In this document: positions 16,808-25,076 of the stretch, piece after piece
How positions within the stretch are numbered: position 1 is the first letter of the stretch
How the letters are laid out: the number at the start of each line of letters is the position of its first letter
Origin: CALBPI01 sp039821605
GTDB lineage: Bacteria; Pseudomonadota; Gammaproteobacteria; Steroidobacterales; Woeseiaceae
NCBI GenBank assembly: GCA_039821605.1
Contig: JBCBNV010000001.1
Span: forward strand, 310,001-374,000
Reading direction: 5' to 3'
Length of the DNA stretch: 64,000 nucleotides
The notes under the pieces: generated by a model
Told to the model about the DNA's origin: nothing
Databases searched by the model: none
Seen by the model: only the letters and a program-made list of their open reading frames with translations
Position numbers and translations under genes: made by a program

Positions 16808-16810
16808 GCA

Positions 16811-16908
16811 GCATAAAGCCGGTGTTCAGCGAAGATTGAGGCAGATTCCGGGACGCAACAGCCGGAACGGCAACTGGGCCAAGCGTCTGCTGCAATGCCT
16901 GGTCATAC
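16811..16908 (-). repeat. attC recombination site (integron)
   Basis: Plus-strand GCATAAA at 16811 and GTCATAC at 16902 are the two ends. The inner arms TTCAGCGAAGATTGAGG and CTGCTGCAATGCCTGG match those of the other attC sites here. On the minus strand it precedes the HigBA cassette, whose first bases TTATGC are complementary to its own attC R''. No gene follows for the next 140 bp, so this is the upstream end of the first cluster. Confidence 0.75.
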
Positions 16909-17051
16909 CGCGCTTGGCTTATACCTCGAATGATCTCTCTCCGAATGACAGCTATCGGCCGGAATAGTCCGTTGGTCTGCGATTTTCGAATGTCTGCATT
17001 TGGGCGGAGGGGCGCGTCGTCAGCTTAGGAGGCTAAAGCCGAATCGATCGT

Positions 17052-17816
17052 TCAACTGCCAAGCAGCCGCTTCACTTGCGCCACCTTGCTGCGAGAAATT
17101 GGAATCAACACGTCGGTATCCAGCAGTTTGATGAAGTGTCGTCGCTCCTTTGACGAGAGAGAGACGGCCTTCCCGAGATTGACGATGTAACTTCGGTGCA
17201 GGCGAACGAAGTTTGGTGAGGCGAGCTGCGCCTCGAACTCGTCCAGGGTCGTGTCCGAGATTATCGTCGCCATCTTGTGTACCTGACGCCCATCCGAGTC
17301 AAGATGAACGCGTCGATATCGGCCGACTCCTTCGACGTAACAGATTTGCTCGCGACTCAAGACGCGTGTCGCATTGCCATCTGAAAGCACAAGGTTTTCG
17401 CCGGCACCACTTTTCTTTTCCAGGGACTCCAACACCAGGCCTTCCTGGAACAGCATCTTGCGAACGCACTTCTCCAGCAACGATGGCCTTACCGGCTTCA
17501 GCAGGTAGTCGATCGCGTTGGTCCCGAAAGCATCGAGAGCGTACTGACTATATGCGGTGACGAAGACCAGCTGGTATTTCAGGTGTGCCGTCTCCCGCGC
17601 AACCTCGAATCCGTTGACGCCGGGCATCTCGATGTCGAGGAACACAATGTCAGGACGTAGCCGGATGATCTCCTGAATTGCTGACTCGCCATCGCGCACC
17701 TCGGCGACGACCTCAAGTGCATCAAACCCGTCCAGTACGGCGCGCAGATTGGTGATTGCCGCTGCCTCGTCGTCCACCAGGATGACGCGCTTCGTCCCGG
17801 GTACCGCGCTAACCAT
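17052..17816 (-). CDS. LytTR-family response regulator
   Basis: 254 residues from the ATG at 17816. The receiver domain has VILVDDEAAA, the phospho-acceptor Asp in DIVFLDIEMPGVNG, and the conserved Lys in YLLKPVRPSL. The C-terminal LytTR DNA-binding domain shows EQICYVEGVGRYRRVHLD, NFVRLHRSYIVN and VLIPISRSKVAQVKRL. It overlaps the kinase gene by 8 bp. LytTR proteins bind paired 9-bp repeats. Two such pairs are found upstream of the neighbouring secreted-protein genes at 20121-20150 and 20412-20441. Confidence 0.9.
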   Translation of the reverse strand: MVSAVPGTKRVILVDDEAAAITNLRAVLDGFDALEVVAEVRDGESAIQEIIRLRPDIVFLDIEMPGVNGFEVARETAHLKYQLVFVTAYSQYALDAFGTNAIDYLLKPVRPSLLEKCVRKMLFQEGLVLESLEKKSGAGENLVLSDGNATRVLSREQICYVEGVGRYRRVHLDSDGRQVHKMATIISDTTLDEFEAQLASPNFVRLHRSYIVNLGKAVSLSSKERRHFIKLLDTDVLIPISRSKVAQVKRLLGS

Positions 17817-18849
17817 CGCGGCCTCTCGTGGGGGTCGTTGGCAAATCCAGCGAGAACACGCCACCTTCTGCGGTCGAGCTCAGGCTCAGCCGGTAGTCAT
17901 CGGGATACTGGAGGTCCAGTGTCCTGCGGAGAATCCGAAAACCGTCACCTTCCACGAGACTGCCATCATCGAACGCCGGGCCACTGTCTTTGATGACGAT
18001 CGAAAATCGATCGCCCCGCCGCTCGGTAACAACCTCGATACTGGCGGGACCGGCGTTTGGGGCCACTGCCCACTTGATCGTGTTTTCAATGACCGGTTGC
18101 AGCAACAGGGACGGGATCTGAATATCTTCGGTCCGCGGATCGATTTCGAAGGAGACGGTCAGCCGCTCCTTGAATCGACGCTGCTGCAAGCGGAGATACA
18201 ACGACAGCAGATGCAACTCTTCCGAGAGCTTTACCAGGCGTTGCTCGGCGAGCTTGATATTGCTGCGCAAGAGGTCCGCGAGGTCGAAAACCGTTTCCCG
18301 GGCACTGTCGGGATCCGTCGAGATTTCCGCCGTGATCAGGTTGAGCGTGTTGAAGAGAAAGTGCGGATTGCTCTGCGACTTCAGCGCGTTCAGCTGCGCT
18401 TCCCGCAATCGATCGGCGGTTGCGAAGTTCAGTTGCTGCTGCCGCAGCATCCACAGGACGGCGACATAGACGACAATTTCCATGGTCAGGAAGATGCGTG
18501 GCATCAATATAGCGTTCGTTTGCTCCATGAACGCAGGTGAGTCGAACAGCGGCCCGATCAGTGCGCCTATGCCCACAACCACGACGATATGCACGCCGAG
18601 TAGGCGCCAGAAGCGATCCTGATCGAGCGCTGCGGGAACGTGCCTGCGAATCACGACCAGCGTAAGAAACGACAGGCCGAATACCAGCCAGAGGCGAATG
18701 GCAATCCGGCCTGCCATGGCAAACGTGACGACACCGAAGTCATACAGCGAAGTTACGGCGAACAACCAGTTCACCGCCGGCAGCACCAGCAGGAACACCA
18801 CGGCCTGGAGCTGCCGACGAGTGAGGCCGCTTATTGCTTCTGTTACCAC
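17809..18849 (-). CDS. LytS/YesM-type sensor histidine kinase
   Basis: 346 residues from a GTG start, with four hydrophobic N-terminal segments (LQAVVFLLVLPAVNWLFAV, LWLVFGLSFLTLVVI, IVVVVGIGALIGPLF, IFLTMEIVVYVAVLWML). The His_kinase domain has the phospho-acceptor His in KSQSNPHFLFNTLN and the N box SLLLQPVIENTIKWAV. It ends with a GHKL ATPase core (VIKDSGPAFDDGS, GDGFRILRRTL). It should phosphorylate the overlapping LytTR regulator. The stimulus is unknown. Confidence 0.9.
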   Translation of the reverse strand: MVTEAISGLTRRQLQAVVFLLVLPAVNWLFAVTSLYDFGVVTFAMAGRIAIRLWLVFGLSFLTLVVIRRHVPAALDQDRFWRLLGVHIVVVVGIGALIGPLFDSPAFMEQTNAILMPRIFLTMEIVVYVAVLWMLRQQQLNFATADRLREAQLNALKSQSNPHFLFNTLNLITAEISTDPDSARETVFDLADLLRSNIKLAEQRLVKLSEELHLLSLYLRLQQRRFKERLTVSFEIDPRTEDIQIPSLLLQPVIENTIKWAVAPNAGPASIEVVTERRGDRFSIVIKDSGPAFDDGSLVEGDGFRILRRTLDLQYPDDYRLSLSSTAEGGVFSLDLPTTPTRGRDG

Positions 18850-18857
18850 CTCTTCGC

Positions 18858-20000
18858 CTAGTCGCTTACTGATGTCCAGTCTGCGTTGCTGTCGAGCATA
18901 TCAGCAATCCATTGTTTGACGGTGGTGCCGCCAACGGACCTTTCGAAGTCGCGGATGATGAAGGTGTGGCCATCGCCGTCGGCGATCAGACTTTGGAAAC
19001 GCTCCGGAAAGGCCTCGCTGAGCTCGTCAATAGCTTCCAGCAACTGCCTCTCGAACTCGGGCCCGCTCAGTGTCCCTCGTTCGACGGTAACCGAGGCATC
19101 CTGCTTGGTGCTCAGGAAGCCAACGCGGAGGTTCGAATCTTCGGCTAACTGATACTTGTGGTAATCCGTCAGATTGCCGTCCTCGCCGATACAGGTCTCA
19201 CAGCTCGCGGGGAAGAAGGCGCCGGAGTTCCAGTATTGGTTCAATGTTTCCTGTCCACCTTCTGACAAAATACCCATACCGGAGTCGTTGGCGAGCTCGA
19301 TAGGCACACCCGGATACAGCTTTCGCACGAGCGGCAGTGCTGCGTGGGTACCGTAGCCTCCAGCGCTATTACCCGTCAGCAGGATCTTGCTGGGCGAGGG
19401 GTAGGCGCCAGCAATGACATCCAGCGAAGCAGACAGGTTCTGGACGCCACGAAACAAGCGATCGCCGAAGCCGTCTCCATCCTCGTCGATGTCCCGGTCG
19501 CCCATCCACAATGATCCGTCACAGTAGGGCAGGTAAGCGACGTTGTAATCGGCCGTCGGATTGCCTGGATCACCGGCGTTCAGAATGCCGAACGGAATCG
19601 GGGTGACCGGGTCGGCGGCCTCGACGGCGTCGCACCCGTTCGGACCACAAAGGCCGCCACCCTGGAGGAATATCATCAGCTCCGAGCTGGCTCCGTTCCG
19701 GGTCGACATCGCGTACTGGTTGCCGGTAAAGCAGATTGGACCGCCCGAACTGCCGTCGAAGGTATAAGTCGTGATCCCACCGGGCAATAGCTCAGCCATC
19801 ATCGGTGCAAAGACACCGAGATAGCGATCGACGCCCTGATCGTACAACTCCTGGAACGGTTGTTCGGTGATCGGCATATCCGGCTGCGGTGGCGGTACAC
19901 CAACAGCTTCATTGCCGCTGTCGCTGCTTGACTCACAGGCCGTGGCGCATGCCAGCAGCACGCCTGCCAAAAGCACGCTCCTGATGTTTGATTGATTCAT
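18858..20000 (-). CDS. Pectinacetylesterase/NOTUM-family secreted esterase
   Basis: 380 residues with a lipoprotein-like signal (VLLACATACESSS). The hydrolase part shows SSELMIFLQGGGLCGPNGCD (oxyanion loop) and the nucleophile elbow LTGNSAGGYGTHAALPL with Ser in GNSAGG. The catalytic His is probably in ADGDGHTFIIRDFE. Several Cys pairs suggest disulfides. The family contains plant pectin acetylesterases and bacterial carboxylesterases; the substrate is open. It is adjacent to the LytS/LytTR pair and has a LytTR-type site 121 bp upstream of its start. Confidence 0.75.
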   Translation of the reverse strand: MNQSNIRSVLLAGVLLACATACESSSDSGNEAVGVPPPQPDMPITEQPFQELYDQGVDRYLGVFAPMMAELLPGGITTYTFDGSSGGPICFTGNQYAMSTRNGASSELMIFLQGGGLCGPNGCDAVEAADPVTPIPFGILNAGDPGNPTADYNVAYLPYCDGSLWMGDRDIDEDGDGFGDRLFRGVQNLSASLDVIAGAYPSPSKILLTGNSAGGYGTHAALPLVRKLYPGVPIELANDSGMGILSEGGQETLNQYWNSGAFFPASCETCIGEDGNLTDYHKYQLAEDSNLRVGFLSTKQDASVTVERGTLSGPEFERQLLEAIDELSEAFPERFQSLIADGDGHTFIIRDFERSVGGTTVKQWIADMLDSNADWTSVSD

Positions 20001-20111
20001 TTGCTTACTCCCAGGTTCGAGACTGTGATCTGGCTGGGCATTGCACTCACTCTGCGTGGATCGCCAATGCCGTGGGAGCGAAAGATAGGGAGATTGGCCC
20101 GCACAAGGGCC

Positions 20112-20158
20112 GCGCAGCGTATGAATCGTGCGAAATGCCGAATGAACGGTACAGATTC
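20112..20158 (-). promoter_or_regulatory. LytTR-type operator, copy A
   Basis: On the minus strand ACCGTTCAT (20150-20142) and ACGATTCAT (20129-20121) are separated by 12 bp. The first repeat fits the LytTR consensus [TA][AC][CA]GTTN[AG][TG] exactly, and the 12-bp spacing is that of LytTR half-sites. It is 121 bp from the esterase start. A near-identical copy lies at 20403-20450 in inverted orientation. Confidence 0.65.
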
Positions 20159-20402
20159 AAGTGGGCAGCGCATCCGAGCGGTGGCAAGCCTTGATGAAAT
20201 GCGCTGCCGGAGTCGGCCAGAGCTTCTTCGTGGCCGGTTATCTGCCGAAGTTTGTTTCAGAATGCGGACACTGTGCCCTTTGGCGAAATGATTGCCGGCT
20301 GCTGGCTGGCTGGAATATTCGACCGCAAAATTGGCCGACAACGAGATAGAGCACCTCTCACCAGCGGCCGTGCCGCAATGGGGCTCACGCCATGGCGCGG
20401 GG
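20159..20402. other. Divergent intergenic spacer, no gene seen
   Basis: The gap between the divergent esterase and secreted-protein genes is 561 bp in total (20001-20561). Apart from the two operator copies near its ends, the middle holds only short frames with no ribosome binding sites or recognisable protein features. Confidence 0.5.
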
Positions 20403-20450
20403 CGAATTGGTACCGTTCATACGGCATTTCGCACGACTCGTACGCGGCGC
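20403..20450 (+). promoter_or_regulatory. LytTR-type operator, copy B
   Basis: Plus-strand ACCGTTCAT (20412-20420) and ACGACTCGT (20433-20441) are separated by the same 12 bp as in copy A. About 45 positions around them are nearly identical to copy A. It ends 121 bp before the ATG at 20562, the same distance as copy A to its gene. Confidence 0.65.
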
Positions 20451-20561
20451 TGTTTTTGTCTCCCCACTACCACCGTTAGGGTGCGTCTCGACCCTGAGCG
20501 AGATTAGCCATTTCTGGCCAGCTTCCCTCGGGGTGGTTCCAACCACATGAGGAGATCAAAA

Positions 20562-21437
20562 ATGTTCCGTAAACTCACACACCCTTTCGCGATAGCAGCC
20601 CTTTTCAGCGCTGTTGCGCTTGGCGCATCAGCCCAGCCGACACTGGCCTACGAGTTTTCTGCGGCCAACGGAAGAATTGTGGCGGCCAACTATGGCAGCG
20701 CCAATCTTCCGCAGGCTCTCGGCGGACTGGTATGCCCGGAGGCGCCAGGGCGCGACGGCATCCCGGTCCATTTCAAGACCGAGATAGCTGCTCCGGTCTA
20801 CCCGGAAGACTTCATTGTCCGTGGAGAGAACGGGGATGTCAGACCAGTGCTCTGTGCAACCTTCGACCCCTCTGACGATGCAGGGGATCGACGATCGATT
20901 CTGCTGGTCGGCGAGTTTGGCGATGCCATGGACCAGCCGGTTTCCGTGGAGGTCGTGGGCGAGATTTGGTCAGCGGATTTCACCTTGTCATATCAGGGTG
21001 CCTATGTCGCGATGACGCCACTGGAGGCCTCGCCAAGCCTGATCCTGGCGGAAGTGGTCCCGCCAGAAGACTGGGATCTCGATAACCCGGGGACACCTAT
21101 CCCGTGGGGAGGTGGAACCGGATGTCCTTCCGACGGCACTCAGCAAGTACTTCGTGTCGTATGGGGCGGTGGCGTACTCGCCGTCGGAGGTGCCGAGGTT
21201 ACGAAACAGGAATGGGGACGCTACACGATCGCCATGCGAACCGAAGATCGTGGCATAGCGTTCGTCAGCCCGTTCGCCGCCGGGGACCTGAATGATGGCG
21301 ACAACAATCACGAGCTCTGCCTGGACGTGGAAGGGGTACCGCTTGCGGTTCGATTCCCGGCCGGCCTGGTGCAAGACCCGAACTTCGATGTCAATGAAGC
21401 GACCCGGATTCGGGTGAACCGACGCAACAGGTTCTGA
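20562..21437 (+). CDS. Secreted hypothetical protein of a LytTR-controlled pair
   Basis: 291 residues from the ATG at 20562, which has AGGAG 8 nt upstream. An N-terminal signal peptide (FAIAALFSAVALGASAQPT) precedes a beta-rich mature part. Cys residues are spaced as likely disulfide pairs (GLVCPEAPG, PVLCATFD, GTGCPSDG, HELCLDVE). No family recognised. It is transcribed divergently from the secreted esterase and carries the same LytTR-type element at the same distance, so both are probably co-induced. Confidence 0.65.
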   Translation: MFRKLTHPFAIAALFSAVALGASAQPTLAYEFSAANGRIVAANYGSANLPQALGGLVCPEAPGRDGIPVHFKTEIAAPVYPEDFIVRGENGDVRPVLCATFDPSDDAGDRRSILLVGEFGDAMDQPVSVEVVGEIWSADFTLSYQGAYVAMTPLEASPSLILAEVVPPEDWDLDNPGTPIPWGGGTGCPSDGTQQVLRVVWGGGVLAVGGAEVTKQEWGRYTIAMRTEDRGIAFVSPFAAGDLNDGDNNHELCLDVEGVPLAVRFPAGLVQDPNFDVNEATRIRVNRRNRF

Positions 21438-21673
21438 TGAAGGTTGCTTGCGCGACAAAAGCCAGCGTGAGGCGGATAGAAGTTGAAGACGCAACCACTT
21501 TCCTCAGGCTCGAGGGCTGACCTCTGGAGAGGAGTTCCTCAGAGCGGAATATGTGCCGCATCATCTTGCGGAAAGCAGGGCGTCAATATTCTCTATCCGC
21601 CCGCGCCGGCCACGGTAAGCCTGAAAGGTCGGCGCATTGCATTGCTATACCGCATCCCTGCAGTAGAAGGCAG

Positions 21674-22480
21674 TTAGTCTATTCCAGCGATCCTGCCTAC
21701 TATCGCAAGGAGATCGATTATGAAATGGGCAAGAATCAAAAGCGTGAGGTTTCTTGATTTATAGTAATACCAAGTGAAAATCCATCCAACGAAGAAGAGC
21801 ATAACGGCATTTTCAAAGCCGTCCTTCAAATGGTAAAGAGCGAAAGCCGTATGGGGGAGCACGAGTGCGATCAACGGATTTTTGAAGTGGGTAAGCAATC
21901 GTTCCATTGCGTATCCACGGTATATTATTTCCTCAGCAAAGCTGGCGGTTAAGAGTGCAAAGGGCGCAAACCAAAGGAAAAAATTCTCTGGCAGTTCGCC
22001 TGTTGCCGCCTGCCCTGCGGGAAGCGAAATGCCGGGAAACCAAGGGCTGACGAGAAGCCGCCAAGCGATCATCCCGATGAAGAAAAAGCCGACCAGTCCA
22101 AATGCTTCGTACATTGCCTGAAATGTAAATGGCTTGAAGCCCATTGATGCAATGGGTTTGCGCTCGCCGAGCAGGACAACGATGATCAGGGAAATCGCAA
22201 ACGCCCAATCGACCACCTGTGAGGCAACGTTCCTCGCGACGATATTGCTCGGTAGCAAATTGCCGACAATCGAGGGAATCCAAAATAGGGTGGTCAGGAC
22301 AAGCGAGATGGATAGCCCTGTGGCGAGCGAAATCCACGGGGTCTTTGTAGTGTTTGGGTATTGTTCCGATTCGTCGCCCGTTTTCACCTGAGTGTCCAAT
22401 GGCCCGCGTGATACGAGTCTAGTCGACGGTACTGCCCTGAAAGGCGGCATAACAGTCGATTCCGTCGAGCGCGAAGACAC
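21674..22480 (-). CDS. CPBP-family intramembrane metalloprotease
   Basis: Up to 268 residues; an ATG at 22450 or a GTG at 22387 may be the true start because the first 40 residues look non-conserved. About eight hydrophobic helices are present. The CPBP (CAAX protease/bacteriocin-processing) motifs are SFAEEIIYRGYAMERLL with the EExxxR pair, and LPHTAFALYHL with the conserved His. Members act in protein processing or bacteriocin self-immunity. Base composition is lower in GC than neighbouring genes, hinting at horizontal acquisition. Confidence 0.75.
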   Translation of the reverse strand: MSSRSTESTVMPPFRAVPSTRLVSRGPLDTQVKTGDESEQYPNTTKTPWISLATGLSISLVLTTLFWIPSIVGNLLPSNIVARNVASQVVDWAFAISLIIVVLLGERKPIASMGFKPFTFQAMYEAFGLVGFFFIGMIAWRLLVSPWFPGISLPAGQAATGELPENFFLWFAPFALLTASFAEEIIYRGYAMERLLTHFKNPLIALVLPHTAFALYHLKDGFENAVMLFFVGWIFTWYYYKSRNLTLLILAHFIIDLLAIVGRIAGID

Positions 22481-22765
22481 CGCATGCGCGCCGTTCCACC
22501 TGCGGTGCGCGTGCCCAGTACGACGATATTAACCCATTCACAACTAGCCTTGGCAAAGCAAGTCTCCTTGGCCAAACCTTGCAAGGAAAAATCGCGCAAA
22601 GTAGGCGTGATTGCAAATCACGAGTTTTGACGAATGAGTGGGCCCAATCCGACAAGCTGTCACGACGCCCACACCTATCCCGGCTGCCAGTCGCGGCAGC
22701 CCGACAGTGGCGTCGTAGTGTGTAAAGGAATGCGCCCGCTCACCAATCGCTGCGAGCCCAGAGAC

Positions 22766-23587
22766 CTACGGATTTTGGTCGGAGACGGGAGAAAAGGTCA
22801 GCGTGTCGGCCCAATCCTGAACAGGCGCATCCACATCACGATCGAAGACGATGCCAGGCCGATTGCCCGCAAGATCTTCTAGCCGTGGGTCAATCGCGAT
22901 CTGGTAGGCCACGGACGACCAGCGCTCGCGGGGCGTGAACTGCCAGACACGTTCCTCTCGCGCGAGCGCGACCTCACCGGCCACGCGCTTGCCCGCTGCC
23001 GTGAAGACCCTTAGCCGGTACGCCATCGACACATGGTCATGGGTGCTACCGAGATCCACCGATAACGCGTCGCGCGATCCTGCACTCGGAATGGCGAGTT
23101 GCCAGGTCTCGGGCTGGGGTGGCTCGTAGTCCGTGGGCCCTGCGGTGAACTCGAAAGCCGCGTCTTTGCCCAAGGTGCAGTCTTCGGCATCTCGAAGCGT
23201 GCCGGGCACTTTGATGGCGTAGCGCTGGCCGGATTCGAGTGCACGCCCCAGCGCCTCGTTGGCCACCAACCCTGTTTTCACGCGGCCGGGATCCAGCAGG
23301 ACCGTCAAGCGGCGCCGATCGGGTGACCAGAGCCCAAAGCGTGTTGGCAAGAACGCACCCGGAATCGATTCGCCATCAGGGCCCAGCAACTCGAGATCGG
23401 ACGCACTGACGGCCGGCCCCATGGGTCGAGGGAAGTACACGTAAACGCGCAGCAGGTTCTCGGGCAACACGCTCGCGGTGGGGTACAGCTCCGGCCCAGC
23501 GGCAGAGTCTGGCGCTGGGCAAGATGCTGCAGCACAGTTCGCAAGCAGTACGGCCGCAAGGCCACCCAGCAGTGACCGCAGCGTCAT
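22766..23587 (-). CDS. Secreted lipoprotein-like hypothetical with Ig-like fold
   Basis: 273 residues with a lipoprotein signal (LAAVLLANCAAAS). Segments such as LLRVYVYFPRPMGPA, PDRRRLTVLLDPGR and DPRLEDLAGNRPGIVFDRDV resemble bacterial Ig-like (SbsA-type) domains. It starts 5 bp after the larger exported protein at 23593-24831, so the two form an operon. Function unknown. Confidence 0.6.
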   Translation of the reverse strand: MTLRSLLGGLAAVLLANCAAASCPAPDSAAGPELYPTASVLPENLLRVYVYFPRPMGPAVSASDLELLGPDGESIPGAFLPTRFGLWSPDRRRLTVLLDPGRVKTGLVANEALGRALESGQRYAIKVPGTLRDAEDCTLGKDAAFEFTAGPTDYEPPQPETWQLAIPSAGSRDALSVDLGSTHDHVSMAYRLRVFTAAGKRVAGEVALAREERVWQFTPRERWSSVAYQIAIDPRLEDLAGNRPGIVFDRDVDAPVQDWADTLTFSPVSDQNP

Positions 23588-23592
23588 GCCGA

Positions 23593-24831
23593 TTACCGCG
23601 CCTGGTCCGGGTAACCCTCGTCGGCCTTGAGCATGTTCTGGAACATGCGCGTGCCCTGCGAGAACTGGTCGTCTTTGTATTCGTAGTCGGGGAAGTTGTA
23701 CTCGCTGATGAAGTCGCTGAGCCGGAAAAACGCGCCTTTGCGGAACGACACGAGCTCAGTGGCACCGTTATCGATATTTCGGCGCATGGTCAGGATGAAT
23801 TGCGTGTCCTGGTCTGCCGCCTGCATGACGCCCGCCAGCGGCAAGGTCGTGGTCGGCACGCCAGCCGTGGCGCCCAGGTACGGGACGGGCGTCGACAAGC
23901 CTTCGCCTGCCACGGCTTCGGTTAAGGCATCGAAGGTAATGAGGTCGGCGGCCATCTCGCGGTTGACGACCAACACGTAGCTGTCGACCTTGCCTTGCAT
24001 GTCGGCGGCCGTGAACGCGATGACCTCGAGCGGCGTATTGCCATAGCCAAGCTCTGCAATCGTCTTGCCTGTGACTTTCGCGCCGTCCTCGAGGCTGTCG
24101 ACAGGCAGCGTCACGAGCGGTGTGCAGGTGTATGCGGCAACCACAAACGGCTCGCCGTCCAGATCGATCACCGTCATCGCACGGATGGGGGCACGGGTTT
24201 CATTCTGTGCGTGCGCGGCGTGGTACATCTCGATGTTGGCGGCAGCGGCTGACCTGTCGAAGGGGTACGGCACGCGGCGCAGCGTCGAGGCAAATTCACC
24301 GGTCGAGATGCCGGAGACGAACAACTCGCCCTTGACAAAGTCGAGGTCGGTAATCGTAAGGGTCGGTGCGGGAATGTCGCGCCAGAACTTGACGCTGTCA
24401 TCCGCCGTCTCGTCGAGTAGAAACGTTGTCTTTGGCACCTTGGCCAGGTTGAGCTCGCGGACCACGCCGTCACGGCTGACAGACGCAACCGCGGAGACTG
24501 GCTTGCCGTTGCGACGGAAGCTGATGGACACGTAGGCGTCGCGTGTGACGGGGTGCACGGCGAGATCGTTGTAGACCACGCTACCGCGTTCGGCCTCGAG
24601 CGCCTCGACGAACAAGCCATCAAGATCGAGCAGGTTGTAAGCCGCGTCTTTCTTGCGCGCGCGGCTATCTCCGGGCAGGTCATAAGCATGGACGGCGCCG
24701 GCCTCGGAGTCGCCGACGAACAGTGTGTCGTCGAGGCCGAATTCGAGCACGCTCGCGGTCGTGTCGGCGCCGGCGGCGCCAACAAAGAAGAAGGGAATAA
24801 GCCAAACGAACCGGTTCGTGATAGACATCAT
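23593..24831 (-). CDS. Exported beta-propeller-like hypothetical protein
   Basis: 412 residues from the ATG at 24831, with GAGGAG just upstream. The signal peptide ends near VGAAGA. The body has repeated strand patterns (LDDTLFVGDSEAGAVHAYDL, GELFVSGISTGEFASTLRRV, DSYVLVVNREMAADLITFD) that suggest a propeller-type fold. Not assigned to a named family. It is the first gene of a two-gene operon and is divergent from the lipoprotein gene at 25077. Confidence 0.6.
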   Translation of the reverse strand: MMSITNRFVWLIPFFFVGAAGADTTASVLEFGLDDTLFVGDSEAGAVHAYDLPGDSRARKKDAAYNLLDLDGLFVEALEAERGSVVYNDLAVHPVTRDAYVSISFRRNGKPVSAVASVSRDGVVRELNLAKVPKTTFLLDETADDSVKFWRDIPAPTLTITDLDFVKGELFVSGISTGEFASTLRRVPYPFDRSAAAANIEMYHAAHAQNETRAPIRAMTVIDLDGEPFVVAAYTCTPLVTLPVDSLEDGAKVTGKTIAELGYGNTPLEVIAFTAADMQGKVDSYVLVVNREMAADLITFDALTEAVAGEGLSTPVPYLGATAGVPTTTLPLAGVMQAADQDTQFILTMRRNIDNGATELVSFRKGAFFRLSDFISEYNFPDYEYKDDQFSQGTRMFQNMLKADEGYPDQAR

Positions 24832-25076
24832 TGTCTCCTCTGGGGGCGCAACTGTTGGGTAATCGCCGCAGAGTGTTGCCGCTGTCTTGGTGCCCACGCA
24901 ATGCGAGCGGGTGCACACACAGTGCGCGTCTGCGCACGTTTCGAAAATCTTGTTGTTGAGTACGCTTGGCGCCGACGCTCCTGCTGCTCAGGGACCCCGT
25001 TGTCAGGCCTTTCAAGCACTCGCTGCGGCTGACACGCCCGGGACTGAGACAGTATGTCGACAACAAGGGGACAGCA

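Noticed and set aside
20161..20507. Short plus-strand frames in the divergent gap near 20.2-20.5 kb
   Set aside because: No ribosome binding sites and overlap with the operator copies.
22384..22655. Short minus-strand frames just upstream of the CPBP gene
   Set aside because: No conserved motif and poor start signals; the CPBP start itself is uncertain here.
24922..24937. GTGCGC-GTCT-GCGCAC inverted repeat in the 24.8-25.1 kb gap
   Set aside because: Short and GC-rich, could arise by chance; no second copy or promoter phase supports it.
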